Below are positions 45,205 to 53,814 of a stretch of DNA of 64,000 bases, in pieces. The stretch spans positions 1,116,001-1,180,000 of the forward strand of contig NZ_QXQB01000002.1 in assembly GCF_003605435.1 (NCBI RefSeq). The letters run 5' to 3'. A program made the translations under genes and the position numbers. Source of the DNA: Paenibacillus pinisoli. Its GTDB lineage: Bacteria > Bacillota > Bacilli > Paenibacillales > Paenibacillaceae. The notes under the pieces are model-generated. The model had not been told where the DNA came from and did no database searches. It saw nothing but the letters and a program-made list of their open reading frames with translations. Position 1 is the first letter of the stretch. Each line of letters starts with the position of its first letter.

Positions 45205-46380
45205 TTAATGCAGCGCATAGAGGGAGCCGTCCTGAGAAGCATAATATACCGCCCCGTCGCCAATGGCAGGCGAGGATAGTATAGGCGCCTTCGTTCCCTC
45301 GAATCGCCATAGCTCCTTGCCCGTCTCCAGGTCAATCGCATAAAAAGCATCAATGCCAAGCGAATTATCTGTATATGCCGAGCCAAAATAAGCGATTTTG
45401 CCCGCTATGGACGGCGAGCCAAACACTCTGCTGGCCAGCGGAAAATCCAAACGATTCTTTCCGCCAAGCCTGTCGAATACATGCACGACTTTGGAATCTG
45501 ATGCCCCAATGACGACATATTCTTCGCTCACGGCAGCCGATGAGGCGATCCAAGATCCGCTCGGCGACCGATGGCTCCACAGCTCCTTGCCGGTATCGGC
45601 ATCTGTCGCATAAACGTATTGGTCGCGGGAGCCGTAATACAATACGCCATCTCTATAGGCTAGACCCCCATGAATCATGCCGTGAGTAACCGACCATATC
45701 TGTTCGCCAGTCTTGCGATCCAGAGCGGTCACCTTGCCCCGCGTGTCGGCGGCATAGACACGGTCCTCAGTGACTACCGGCTTTCCATGCACGGTTGCCT
45801 CCAGAGCATGCGACCAAATCACTGAGCCGTCCTTGCGGTCAATGGCATAGAACAAGCTGCCCTCTGAGCCTACGTAGAGCGTATCGCCGTCCACAGCGGG
45901 AGAGCTGTAATAATAATCCCAGTAGTCTACATTCTTCACTGCAAGCTGACTGTCCAGCTCCACGGTCCATTTTTGCCTCCCTTTATTGTCGAGCGCATAC
46001 AGATTGGACTTCCCATCCAGAAAATAAATGAAATCGCCTGCCGCAAAAGAAGAAGACCGGATGGCGCCTTTGGCCTGAAATGTCCACTTCTCCGTCCCGT
46101 CTTCGGCATTCACCGCATAGAACATCCCCGCTTCATCTCCGATATACAGCGTATCTCCCGCTAATACCGGAGAGCTGTGGGTCTTGCTCCCCAGCTTCAC
46201 ACTCCACTTCTCGCCGGTCAGCACCGGAAGCCCGCTTGCCTCGAATACGCCTGTATTGTGCAGATCTCCCCGATACTGCCCCTTCGCCCCGTCTTCCACG
46301 GACGAATCATTGCCCGTCTTTGCGCAGCCTGTGACGAGCGTTACACACACCGCCAAAAGCAGCAGCCACTTCTTCGCCAT
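45205..46380 (-). CDS. PQQ-like beta-propeller lipoprotein
   Basis: 391 residues. Signal peptide with lipobox LVTGCAKTG (Cys about 19), then about eight repeats of the PQQ/YncE type such as LYIGDEAGMFYAVNAEDGTE, VYAADTRGKVTALDRKTGEQ and VYYASQDGSLYALH. Repeats bear the conserved Ala-x-Asp-x-x-x-Gly-x-Glu pattern. BamB-like protein in form, but Firmicutes have no outer membrane, so it is likely a surface-attached binding protein. It follows the sigma-factor gene on the same strand (84-base gap), so a role under that sigma factor is possible. Confidence 0.85.
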   Translation of the reverse strand: MAKKWLLLLAVCVTLVTGCAKTGNDSSVEDGAKGQYRGDLHNTGVFEASGLPVLTGEKWSVKLGSKTHSSPVLAGDTLYIGDEAGMFYAVNAEDGTEKWTFQAKGAIRSSSFAAGDFIYFLDGKSNLYALDNKGRQKWTVELDSQLAVKNVDYWDYYYSSPAVDGDTLYVGSEGSLFYAIDRKDGSVIWSHALEATVHGKPVVTEDRVYAADTRGKVTALDRKTGEQIWSVTHGMIHGGLAYRDGVLYYGSRDQYVYATDADTGKELWSHRSPSGSWIASSAAVSEEYVVIGASDSKVVHVFDRLGGKNRLDFPLASRVFGSPSIAGKIAYFGSAYTDNSLGIDAFYAIDLETGKELWRFEGTKAPILSSPAIGDGAVYYASQDGSLYALH

Positions 46381-46463
46381 CGGTATCCCTCCATCGTTAT
46401 CAATCGCGCAAGCTTGCGCCCCAATAAGATGATCCCGGCCGCGTGTATTTTCTTACAACTTTT

Positions 46464-48164
46464 TTATGTCAAAAGCTGCAGCATCGTCTTTAAACGGCTT
46501 ACTCCGCTGCGCTCCGCATCCCGAATGCCTCGAAGCAGCAAGACGCCTTCCTTCCTGATCTCGCTCCGGTCCATTCTTCCGCCATGGGGGAAGGGGAACA
46601 ACGTCTTCAGCCGCTGGAAACCGGCGAGCGCTTCCAGGTATGACGCAGCCGCTTCTCCGGCCAACTCTGCCAGCGCCCGGCCGCACATACCGAAGGCTGC
46701 GCATTCCTTCTTCAGCTCCAGCAAATACTGATAAGCAAAATATCGGCTGCTTGCCGTGCTCCATACGAGGTGGGCATGCTCGTGAGGATCGGCTTTTCCT
46801 AAGTCTAACAGACCCATCCAGACATCATAAGCAGCAAGGCCGTATGCATACTCCGTATTAGGCGAGGATTCATCTCCTTCCGCATGTTCGATCACATCGG
46901 TCAAAGCCGCTTTTAACGCTTCTATAGGCTCAACTTCGGCAAACCGCCCGAGAGACAGCACGAACAGCTCCGAGCTGCCTGCCGGTCCAAGCTCTTCATA
47001 GGGAATGTCCGTCCCTTCGAACAGCCCCGTCATATGAAAGCGGCGACGCTGGTCGTCATATCCGTGTATGAGAGCAAAATATTCGACCCGGATGCCCCAC
47101 ACGATAACGGGATGGCCGGCATCCAGCGATTGTTGGACAAATGCATATGCCTCCATCAGCTTATCGCTCACCGATGATACCTTCCCCCCGTCGCCAATGC
47201 TCGCAGACTGGTAGCCCAGCCGCCGAAGCGCCTTCCTGTACACAGCGGGCCAATGAATCCCTCTTACCGCCTTGGCATCGACCGACGTCCGCTTTACTTG
47301 CAACCGGAATGCAAGGCCGGTTCGTCCCATAATCTCGGGAAGCGTGTATCGGACGCTATCCTTATATTGAATGGCATGAAGCACGCATAAGGCGAATGAA
47401 TCCCAAATCTCCCCGAAGTATAGGCTATCAATGCCAAGCTGCTTGCTTCGCCGCTTTTCCCCGCCGCTGGATCGCTCCTTCAAGTATTGAGTCAGCTTCG
47501 ACTGATAAGTCAGCAGCTGCAGCTTGCGCCGCGACCTTGACAGCGTTGTGTATACATTAGCGGAAGAGGTATCATACAGGCTGGCAATTTCCTGCGGCGT
47601 ACGTTGATAGAACACCAGCTCCTCCAGCATGCCTCGCTCCTTTCGGTTCAATAAGCGAAGCAGGCGATATAATGCCTGCTCGTTCTCGTAACGCAAAAGC
47701 AGCTCAAGCGGATTGTCATCCCGGCATTGCGCACGCGATGCGGAAAGCAGCGTATGAATCCGCCACTCTACCGTCTCCTCTTCATTGCTTGAAGCGTCCC
47801 TGCTCCCGTAGGCGGCAAAAGGAAGCTCCTTGGCGTACGGCCCTCCCCTGCGGACTATCCGATAGGCGCGATTGCGCACAATCCGCTTCATCCAGCCGAG
47901 AAATTTCTCCGGCTCGCGCAGCGCGCCCAGCAGCATATAAGCTCGCATCATTGAATCCTGAAGCACATCCTCTGCCATATGCCTCTCCCGCGTCACCTCC
48001 AGCGACCAGCGAAGCATTCGGCCCCGATGCCTCTGCATCAGCACATTGTAAGCCGTATCACTGCCGGATTGCGCGAGTCGGACCAGCTCCGTGTCCATCA
48101 TCTCATGGCATCGTTCGATCGAATGCATGCCGCTATTCCCCTTTGCCTCCGTATCTTCCTCCAT
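46464..48164 (-). CDS. Sigma-70/ECF-type sigma factor with a 370-residue C-terminal extension
   Basis: The N-terminal third (about 20-195) is an ECF sigma factor: region 2 as MAEDVLQDSMMRAYMLLGAL with EKFLGWMKRIVRNRAYRIVR, region 4 as RERGMLEELVFYQRTPQEIA and TSSANVYTTLSRSRRKLQLL. The remainder (about 215-566) is unlike sigma factors. It contains IWDSFALCVLHAIQYKDSVR and SLDAGHPVIVWGIRVEYFAL followed by IHGYDDQRRRFHM, reminiscent of the BtrH N-terminal / C39-peptidase-like fold. No anti-sigma gene is adjacent. The extension may sense a peptide or substitute for an anti-sigma factor. Confidence 0.75.
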   Translation of the reverse strand: MEEDTEAKGNSGMHSIERCHEMMDTELVRLAQSGSDTAYNVLMQRHRGRMLRWSLEVTRERHMAEDVLQDSMMRAYMLLGALREPEKFLGWMKRIVRNRAYRIVRRGGPYAKELPFAAYGSRDASSNEEETVEWRIHTLLSASRAQCRDDNPLELLLRYENEQALYRLLRLLNRKERGMLEELVFYQRTPQEIASLYDTSSANVYTTLSRSRRKLQLLTYQSKLTQYLKERSSGGEKRRSKQLGIDSLYFGEIWDSFALCVLHAIQYKDSVRYTLPEIMGRTGLAFRLQVKRTSVDAKAVRGIHWPAVYRKALRRLGYQSASIGDGGKVSSVSDKLMEAYAFVQQSLDAGHPVIVWGIRVEYFALIHGYDDQRRRFHMTGLFEGTDIPYEELGPAGSSELFVLSLGRFAEVEPIEALKAALTDVIEHAEGDESSPNTEYAYGLAAYDVWMGLLDLGKADPHEHAHLVWSTASSRYFAYQYLLELKKECAAFGMCGRALAELAGEAAASYLEALAGFQRLKTLFPFPHGGRMDRSEIRKEGVLLLRGIRDAERSGVSRLKTMLQLLT

Positions 48165-48293
48165 GGTAGCAAATAACTTCGGCCCGGATAATATGACAAA
48201 TCCACGATTAATAGGCCATACAGCGGAACTTTCCCTGCATGGCCTTGATTGATTGCCCTTTTATGTCCAGTTGACGGACTAGACCTCTAGGAT

Positions 48294-49619
48294 TTACAAA
48301 AATCCGACGGAGCCTCTATCCTTCATCCAGTCGCCGCTCTTGCTCTTCGAATAATCCGACTTCATCTCATCGATAATGCCCATCAGCCGCACTTCGCCTT
48401 CATAATGCATCTGCAGCGCCGCCGACACATACAGCTCGCTCAGCTGGGCGAACGTAAAACCGTCTGTCCGTCTCGCCGCCTCATGCATGGTATCGCCGTC
48501 GACCAGCTTCTCCATTCCCTTGCGCTGCATATAAGCAAGCCGCAGGGGCTCGTCCGGCGATTTCACCTCATAAGCCCGGTCGAAGCGCCCGGCGCGATTC
48601 ATGAGCGCAGGGTCGATCCGCTCGGGATAATTGGTTGTTCCGATCAGGAAGACGCCTTCCTTGGAGGCAACCCCGTCCAGAATGTTCAGGAAATACGAGC
48701 GGCATGATTCCGGCATGGAATCGATATCCTCAATGACGAGCACCATCGGAGCCATCCGTACGGCTGCCGAGAATACCTCGCTGATCGATTCGCTGTTCGT
48801 ATACTCCGTAATCTGCCAGTAGGCGACCGGGGCGCCCACCGTGCCGGAGATCGACTTCACCAGCGTCGTCTTGCCGTTGCCCGGCTTGCCATAGAGCAGT
48901 ATTCCCCTCTTATACGGAATGCCGTATGTCTGAAAGAAGGAGCCTTCCTCGTTGAAAAATTCGTCTACCGAGCGGTAAATATGCGTTTTCAACGTCTCAT
49001 CCATGAAGACATCGTCCCGTTCGACAGGACTGGACGCGCTAATCGTCTCCCGCTCCAGCCCGTCCCTTGTATCGCTGTAGAGCATAATCTTCCGGCTGGC
49101 GAGCTGGCGTACCCTCATATCGGACAGGAACGCGGCCATCCCTTCGTCATGCTCGGCGAAGATCAAATCTTCATAGCCCAATCCGTGATTGAGCATTTTG
49201 GGGATACGGGCGAACGCAACCTTGAATTCCGGATACAGGAACAGGTTGTTGCGGACGGACGGCCTGATCTCGTACCCGCCCTGACGCAAGGCCAAGGCGG
49301 GATCCGCTTCATAGCGGAATGTATCCGTCTCTACCAGGTCGTAGAGGCTGGCCCCATGCTCGACACCGGGATGCCCTCTGCGGATATCCTCCTCCAGCGA
49401 GTCCCACATATCATTGCTGTCCTCCTGGTAGTAGAGGCGGAATGGACAACCGAACCGCTCCTGCAGATAGTGAAAGATGCGGCGTACCGTCTCCGGATAA
49501 TCAAAGTAGACCTTGCCCGATAGAGAAGCTCCCTTGCCCCGAGGAGCAAGGAAAGGGGCAGCTTCCATCTTGGGGGCTGCGTTCATGACGACTGGGGTGA
49601 ATGGCGCAGTTGCTCTCAT
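48294..49619 (-). CDS. AAA-family ATPase linked to rtcB
   Basis: 441 residues from ATG 49619, whose AGGAG site lies inside the rtcB 3' end, so translation is coupled. An N-terminal domain of about 215 residues has no match I can name. The AAA module follows: Walker A LLYGKPGNGKTTLVKSISG, Walker B APMVLVIEDIDSMPESCR, sensor 1 FLIGTTNYPERIDPALMNR and arginine finger NRAGRFDRAYE. The order suits a BCS1/FtsH-like hexameric remodeller. Placement right after RtcB suggests it remodels, activates or delivers substrate to the ligase; that is inference. Confidence 0.85.
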   Translation of the reverse strand: MRATAPFTPVVMNAAPKMEAAPFLAPRGKGASLSGKVYFDYPETVRRIFHYLQERFGCPFRLYYQEDSNDMWDSLEEDIRRGHPGVEHGASLYDLVETDTFRYEADPALALRQGGYEIRPSVRNNLFLYPEFKVAFARIPKMLNHGLGYEDLIFAEHDEGMAAFLSDMRVRQLASRKIMLYSDTRDGLERETISASSPVERDDVFMDETLKTHIYRSVDEFFNEEGSFFQTYGIPYKRGILLYGKPGNGKTTLVKSISGTVGAPVAYWQITEYTNSESISEVFSAAVRMAPMVLVIEDIDSMPESCRSYFLNILDGVASKEGVFLIGTTNYPERIDPALMNRAGRFDRAYEVKSPDEPLRLAYMQRKGMEKLVDGDTMHEAARRTDGFTFAQLSELYVSAALQMHYEGEVRLMGIIDEMKSDYSKSKSGDWMKDRGSVGFL

Positions 49620-49621
49620 GG

Positions 49622-51049
49622 CTATACTCCTTTTACTGTCGCGAGCGGGCTGCATTTGGCCACGACAGTGGCAAGACCGGCTCCTGCGACGCTTTCGATT
49701 ATTTGGTCAACATCCTTGTAGGCTTGGGGAGACTCATCCAGAATGGTCTCCAGCGCGCGATGGTTGACAACGATCTCGTCTTCTTGACCTACACGCATGG
49801 CCGCAGCGAATTCATCGACGGTTACCAGCTGCTTCGTGGCATTCCGGGAACGAACGCGCCCCGCTCCGTGGCAGATGGAATAATAATTGCTTGCGCCGCC
49901 GGGCGCTCCCACCATCAAATAGGAGGATGTTCCCATCGATCCCGGAATTAGAGCGGGATGGCCTGTCGCCGCATAAGGCGCCGGATTGCCGGGATGGCCC
50001 GCCGGAAGCGCTCTTGTCGCTCCTTTCCGGTGGACGAAATATCGATCCTCCCCGCCCTCTGCGCACGCATAATTGTGCATCAAATCATATAGCGTTTTGA
50101 GTTCTGCCGCCGGGCCGAGAACTTCTCGGAATGCTTCCCGCACCGCATAAGCCAGCAAATGGCGATTCACAATGGCATAATTCAGCGCGGAATACATCAG
50201 ATTCGTATACGTATCCCCAGCCTGGCTGTCTAGAGGCGCGTACTGAAGCTTGGGGTCTGCCGTGCCAAGGCCCAGCTTGCTCATGGTCTTCGCTACATCG
50301 GTGCTGCAATACTGATTCACCGAGCCTCCCCATGCGCGGGACCCGCTATGAATCATCACGACCACTTGCCCGTCGAAGAGTCCCCATTGCTCAGCGATTT
50401 CCCGATTCTCAGGGTTAATTTGCAGCGATTGAATCTCGATGAAGTGATTGCCTCCGCCCAGCGTGCCCAGCTGGCGATGCGACCGGTGCCATACCGGCTC
50501 CGGGAGCCGGTTCAGAGCATTCTCATCAAAGCGGAAGCCGCTGCTCTCCACATGTGTCAGCGAGGTCGCGCGCCTAGGCGTATAGGCATCCGGCACATAT
50601 TTGCCCGGCAAGCCGTGAAGGCCCTTGCGCAGCACATGCTCCAGTCTGATATCCGAGAAGTGTCCTCTGGCATGAGCTTCAACCGGAATGAGCCGCTCTA
50701 TCGCCTTCACCAGCTTTCGTCTCAGCCTGACATCCTTGATCTGGTCCGCCTTCAAGTTCGTCACATGGACACGCATCCCGCAGCCGATATCGCTGCCCAC
50801 TATGGAAGGAGATACAAACCCGTCCTCTTCTCCCCATACCGCCGTCGTGCCGATGCAGGTTCCGATACCTACATGCGCATCCGGCGTATAGCTCATATAG
50901 CGGATGTTGGGGATTTGCAAATTATTGTTCGCCATCTCCAGTACCTTGGCCCCCATATCGTGGAACAGCCTGTCGCTTGCATAAATATGGAGATCTCCGG
51001 CCGGGAGATCGACCCGCCGGTAATACGTTTCTTGGTTGTTAGTATTCAT
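49622..51049 (-). CDS. rtcB: RtcB-type RNA ligase (copy 2)
   Basis: 475 residues, longer than copy 1 and only distantly similar. Metal ligands: Cys in VGSDIGCGMRVHV (about 88), His in TLGGGNHFIEIQ and MIHSGSRAWGG, later His in YDLMHNYACAEG; guanylylated His in SICHGAGRVRSRN (about 393). It should seal 3'-phosphate or cyclic-phosphate RNA ends. ATG 51049 has a purine-rich GAGAGG upstream. It is separated from its probable promoter by a structured leader with a terminator, and lies 2 bases before the AAA ATPase gene. Confidence 0.93.
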   Translation of the reverse strand: MNTNNQETYYRRVDLPAGDLHIYASDRLFHDMGAKVLEMANNNLQIPNIRYMSYTPDAHVGIGTCIGTTAVWGEEDGFVSPSIVGSDIGCGMRVHVTNLKADQIKDVRLRRKLVKAIERLIPVEAHARGHFSDIRLEHVLRKGLHGLPGKYVPDAYTPRRATSLTHVESSGFRFDENALNRLPEPVWHRSHRQLGTLGGGNHFIEIQSLQINPENREIAEQWGLFDGQVVVMIHSGSRAWGGSVNQYCSTDVAKTMSKLGLGTADPKLQYAPLDSQAGDTYTNLMYSALNYAIVNRHLLAYAVREAFREVLGPAAELKTLYDLMHNYACAEGGEDRYFVHRKGATRALPAGHPGNPAPYAATGHPALIPGSMGTSSYLMVGAPGGASNYYSICHGAGRVRSRNATKQLVTVDEFAAAMRVGQEDEIVVNHRALETILDESPQAYKDVDQIIESVAGAGLATVVAKCSPLATVKGV

Positions 51050-51082
51050 ATATTCGTGTATCCTCTCTTATCTTGGAAAATG

Positions 51083-51112
51083 AAAAAAACCGCAAGCCCA
51101 ATGGCTTACGGT
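51083..51112 (-). terminator. Intrinsic terminator just before rtcB copy 2
   Basis: On the minus strand ACCG-U-AAGCC pairs with GGCUU-G-CGGU (one mismatch) around a 4-base loop, followed directly by seven T (51089-51083). The rtcB start is 34 bases further on, so rtcB expression requires readthrough or another promoter. Confidence 0.8.
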
Positions 51113-51290
51113 CTTCAAGCATAGGGAATATAGCGGCACTAGTGCACACCCATGGGATGCGCGCTGCCGCTTCATCTCAGCTCAGGCCCGTAGAGGCCGA
51201 AGGACAATGAAATCAAGTTTAACCGGGTTAGCATTTCGAATTCTCATCAGATGAACAATCACGGCCCTCGGCCCCCTTTCCAAATGTAAT
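51083..51290 (-). ncRNA. Structured leader or small RNA upstream of rtcB copy 2 with possible pseudoknot
   Basis: A predicted transcript of about 208 nt begins after the promoter at 51297-51325 and ends in an intrinsic terminator 34 bases before rtcB. I find a nine-pair helix, GGCCGAGGG (51273-51265) with CCUUCGGCC (51203-51195), one pair G-U. UUCAUCU (51255-51249) inside that helix pairs exactly with AGAUGAA (51177-51171) outside it, making a pseudoknot possible. A hairpin GCGGCA/UGCCGC (51170-51133) with inner paired arms abuts it, then the terminator. It fits no riboswitch class I can recall. It may be an attenuating leader or a stand-alone RNA. Confidence 0.55.
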
Positions 51291-51296
51291 AGAGCA

Positions 51297-51325
51297 ATCA
51301 TACTCCATGAATGCAACAGCTTCAA
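51297..51325 (-). promoter_or_regulatory. SigA-type promoter for the rtcB leader
   Basis: TTGAAG (51325-51320), 17-base spacer, TATGAT (51302-51297) on the minus strand, close to the TTGACA-17-TATAAT consensus. Transcription would start near 51290. Confidence 0.65.
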
Positions 51326-51360
51326 TGTAAAAAACAATTATAGCTGTTTTGGAGTTCCTG

Positions 51361-53295
51361 TCACTTCAGCAAGTTCAGCTTCTCGGCCACCGCAACAGCC
51401 TTCATCCGCCGGTCGACGTCCAGCTTTCTGAATATGTTGCGGACATGCGACTTCACAGTTTCGCTAGTTACCGTGAGGCTGGCAGCAATCTCTTTGTTCG
51501 AAGCGCCCTCTGACATAAGCCTAAGCACTTCCTTTTCCCTTTCCGTCAGCTCATACGGCAAATCTGCAGGATCCTCAGCGGCGGAATGGGCATTGCGCCA
51601 GAAGTTCATCATCCATACGCCGAAGCCGCCGGTGCGGTGATCGATCGACAACAGCTCGGAACGGGCGAATGACGTATCGCATTTGCCAGTGACAGCAGGG
51701 CTCGCCTGGAACCCCAGTCCCAACAAAAATGCCTTCAAATGCTGATTCGTCGCAACAAGCAGCACTCTGATCCCCTCGCCAAGCAGCGACATCCGGTCCA
51801 GAATCATATGGCCGACAAGCTCTTCCCTTGTATAGCTCGGATGATCGCCGCGTGCGGCAACAAGGACGGCCAAGTATGTATCGGCCTTATCCGGCGAGCC
51901 ATAGACATCCATCACGGCTTCACATTCCTCCAGCTCGTCGAACTCGCTCCGCGCCAATAGAATGCTGGTCTCCCGGTGCAGAAGGGTCATGATAATCATC
52001 CCGATTGGTTCTCCCGCCCGGTCTCGCAGCACTGCAATGCTTTCGGGCGAATTAGCGAATACCTCTTCGAACATCCGCTGATACTTAAGAGCCTGCTCCG
52101 CTTCAACGCTATATTCGCACCATTGCCTCAGCAGCTCCTGCAGCATCCGGCAATCATCCCTGCGCGGCAAATCCAGATTGCCGGCAATAGGCTCTGCCGA
52201 TATATCCGCATATTGGCGATTGAGCAGCGGCAAAGCTTCCCGGCAAATATGCAGCATCTGGGATGCGATCCGCATCCGAATCGCGCGGTTCCCGTTCTGC
52301 TGCAGCCGGTTATACAGCATGCCCATGGCGCGGTCCCTCAGCTCATGCAAGCGGCTGGGCTCGCGCAGCTTCAGGTCCCGCAGAAGATGCAGACGCGCTG
52401 AGTCGTGCAGCCCGATTCCGTCTGGCGTCTGCTGGATAAAGGAAAGCCCTGCAAGCGTCTCATATTCCTCCCTTGATACAGCTCTGCCGCTAATATGCGC
52501 CAATTCCTCTTGGTTGGCGCTGCTCAGCACGGACAAGACATCCACAAGCGGTAGCAGCCCGGAGCCCGCCAGCTCCTGCAGCATGCGTGCGGTAAACTGT
52601 CTGGCGATTTGGAATGCTCCTTGCGCAGACAGGACACCGCCTCGTTCCAAGGTCTCCAGCGTAAGCGCCAAGGTCAGCGGGTGTCCGCCGGTCAGCTCGT
52701 ACAGGCCGGCGTTCTGGCGCGAATCGTCCCTCTGGCCTCTCACCGCTGAATAACTCTCCGTCTCCATGCGGTTAAAGTTCTCAAGCTCTATCAAGCGAAA
52801 CGATGCGCCGAGCTGCGGGTGCGTTGACCAGTCCATAGAAAATGCAGGACGCGAGGCCAATACCAGCAGGATGCCTTGCCTGGAGAACTTAGGGATTAAT
52901 GCATCGATCAGCCAGCGTTCCAGCATCCGCATATCCTCGTAATTGTCGAGACAGACGAGCACACGCCGCTTCGGCGTTGCCTTGAAGAGAGGCTCCAATG
53001 GCGCTGACCCATAGCCCCCTCCGGCTTCCAAAGCGACGGCCGCCGACAACTGTTCCATGAAAGCCAGCGGCGAAGGAAGCAAATGTCTCCCGTCCAGCCA
53101 CAAACAAAGCAATCCCCGCTCAGAGCCAGCCCGCATATACTCAGACAGCAGCGTGGACTTGCCGACTCCGCCAATTCCGGTAATCCCTAGCATAGTGAGC
53201 GGCGCCTCCGCATGATCCAGCCACTTCTCCAGCAGCGCCTTCTCCCTTGCCCGTCCTACAAACCGTCCCATTACCTCTGCACCCGGCATGTTCAT
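51361..53295 (-). CDS. Large LuxR-family regulator with N-terminal NTPase
   Basis: 644 residues. N-terminal P-loop domain: LGITGIGGVGKSTLLSEYM (about residue 40) and Walker B RRVLVCLDNYEDMRMLERW (about 112), as in STAND/LAL-type regulators. A long helical middle region follows. The C-terminal GerE-type HTH (about 580-644) is LTEREKEVLRLMSEGASNKE and SETVKSHVRNIFRKLDVDRR. It is shorter than MalT-type LALs. The start has GGAGG 10 bases upstream. It lies directly upstream of the rtcB leader on the same strand and may be its activator. Confidence 0.88.
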   Translation of the reverse strand: MNMPGAEVMGRFVGRAREKALLEKWLDHAEAPLTMLGITGIGGVGKSTLLSEYMRAGSERGLLCLWLDGRHLLPSPLAFMEQLSAAVALEAGGGYGSAPLEPLFKATPKRRVLVCLDNYEDMRMLERWLIDALIPKFSRQGILLVLASRPAFSMDWSTHPQLGASFRLIELENFNRMETESYSAVRGQRDDSRQNAGLYELTGGHPLTLALTLETLERGGVLSAQGAFQIARQFTARMLQELAGSGLLPLVDVLSVLSSANQEELAHISGRAVSREEYETLAGLSFIQQTPDGIGLHDSARLHLLRDLKLREPSRLHELRDRAMGMLYNRLQQNGNRAIRMRIASQMLHICREALPLLNRQYADISAEPIAGNLDLPRRDDCRMLQELLRQWCEYSVEAEQALKYQRMFEEVFANSPESIAVLRDRAGEPIGMIIMTLLHRETSILLARSEFDELEECEAVMDVYGSPDKADTYLAVLVAARGDHPSYTREELVGHMILDRMSLLGEGIRVLLVATNQHLKAFLLGLGFQASPAVTGKCDTSFARSELLSIDHRTGGFGVWMMNFWRNAHSAAEDPADLPYELTEREKEVLRLMSEGASNKEIAASLTVTSETVKSHVRNIFRKLDVDRRMKAVAVAEKLNLLK

Positions 53296-53385
53296 TAATG
53301 ATTAGCCTCCGTAATCTTTCACTGCATTAATCGTATTATGAACAACGAAGGATGACAAGACATTCTCCTGTACCCTAATAGACAA

Positions 53386-53425
53386 AAAAAACCGCCAGCA
53401 GCGAGTCGCCCCGCCCTGACGGCCT
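53386..53425 (-). terminator. Terminator after the small membrane protein gene
   Basis: CCGCCAG pairs with CTGACGG (one mismatch) around a G+C-rich loop, followed by seven T on the minus strand. Confidence 0.6.
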
Positions 53426-53431
53426 GTTATT

Positions 53432-53704
53432 TTATAATAATAATAGAGATCCCAGCCCGATAATCCAAAGCATCGGTATCAAATTAACGATAACCGCCGT
53501 CCGTGCCTTCTTTTTATGAATGAGCCAAGCAATTAGCGAACAAGCCACAGCCGCTATCGGATAAGCCGAAATCGCTGCCACAAAAGCTGTGTTGCCAAAC
53601 CCGATCCCATTGGCAAAGCTCATAAAAGACAATCCCCAGAACACAAACCAGGGCAGCAAGCATATCACATATAAAATTTGCGTCAAAATCAGATAGACCT
53701 TCAT
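53432..53704 (-). CDS. Small three-helix membrane protein
   Basis: 90 residues, almost all hydrophobic: helices at about 3-28, 38-62 and 70-88, with a basic HKKKARTA loop between the second and third. Family not recognised. The start ATG follows a GGGGGAGACGC-type purine stretch. It appears to be monocistronic between the LuxR and msrA genes and ends at a terminator. Confidence 0.65.
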   Translation of the reverse strand: MKVYLILTQILYVICLLPWFVFWGLSFMSFANGIGFGNTAFVAAISAYPIAAVACSLIAWLIHKKKARTAVIVNLIPMLWIIGLGSLLLL

Positions 53705-53814
53705 GCGTCTCCCCCATATTCGCTGGCAGCCAATGCCTTTCGCCCTCAGCCTTCGGCAGCCGGATAATTGCTAGAAAATTATAGCATTATTAATTAGGTC
53801 CAGCTATCGTTTTT

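Noticed and set aside
51220-51255. CUGAUGAG...GAAA in the rtcB leader, resembling a hammerhead ribozyme core
   Set aside because: Stem II would be one base pair and no stem I partner follows a suitable cleavage site, so it is probably chance.
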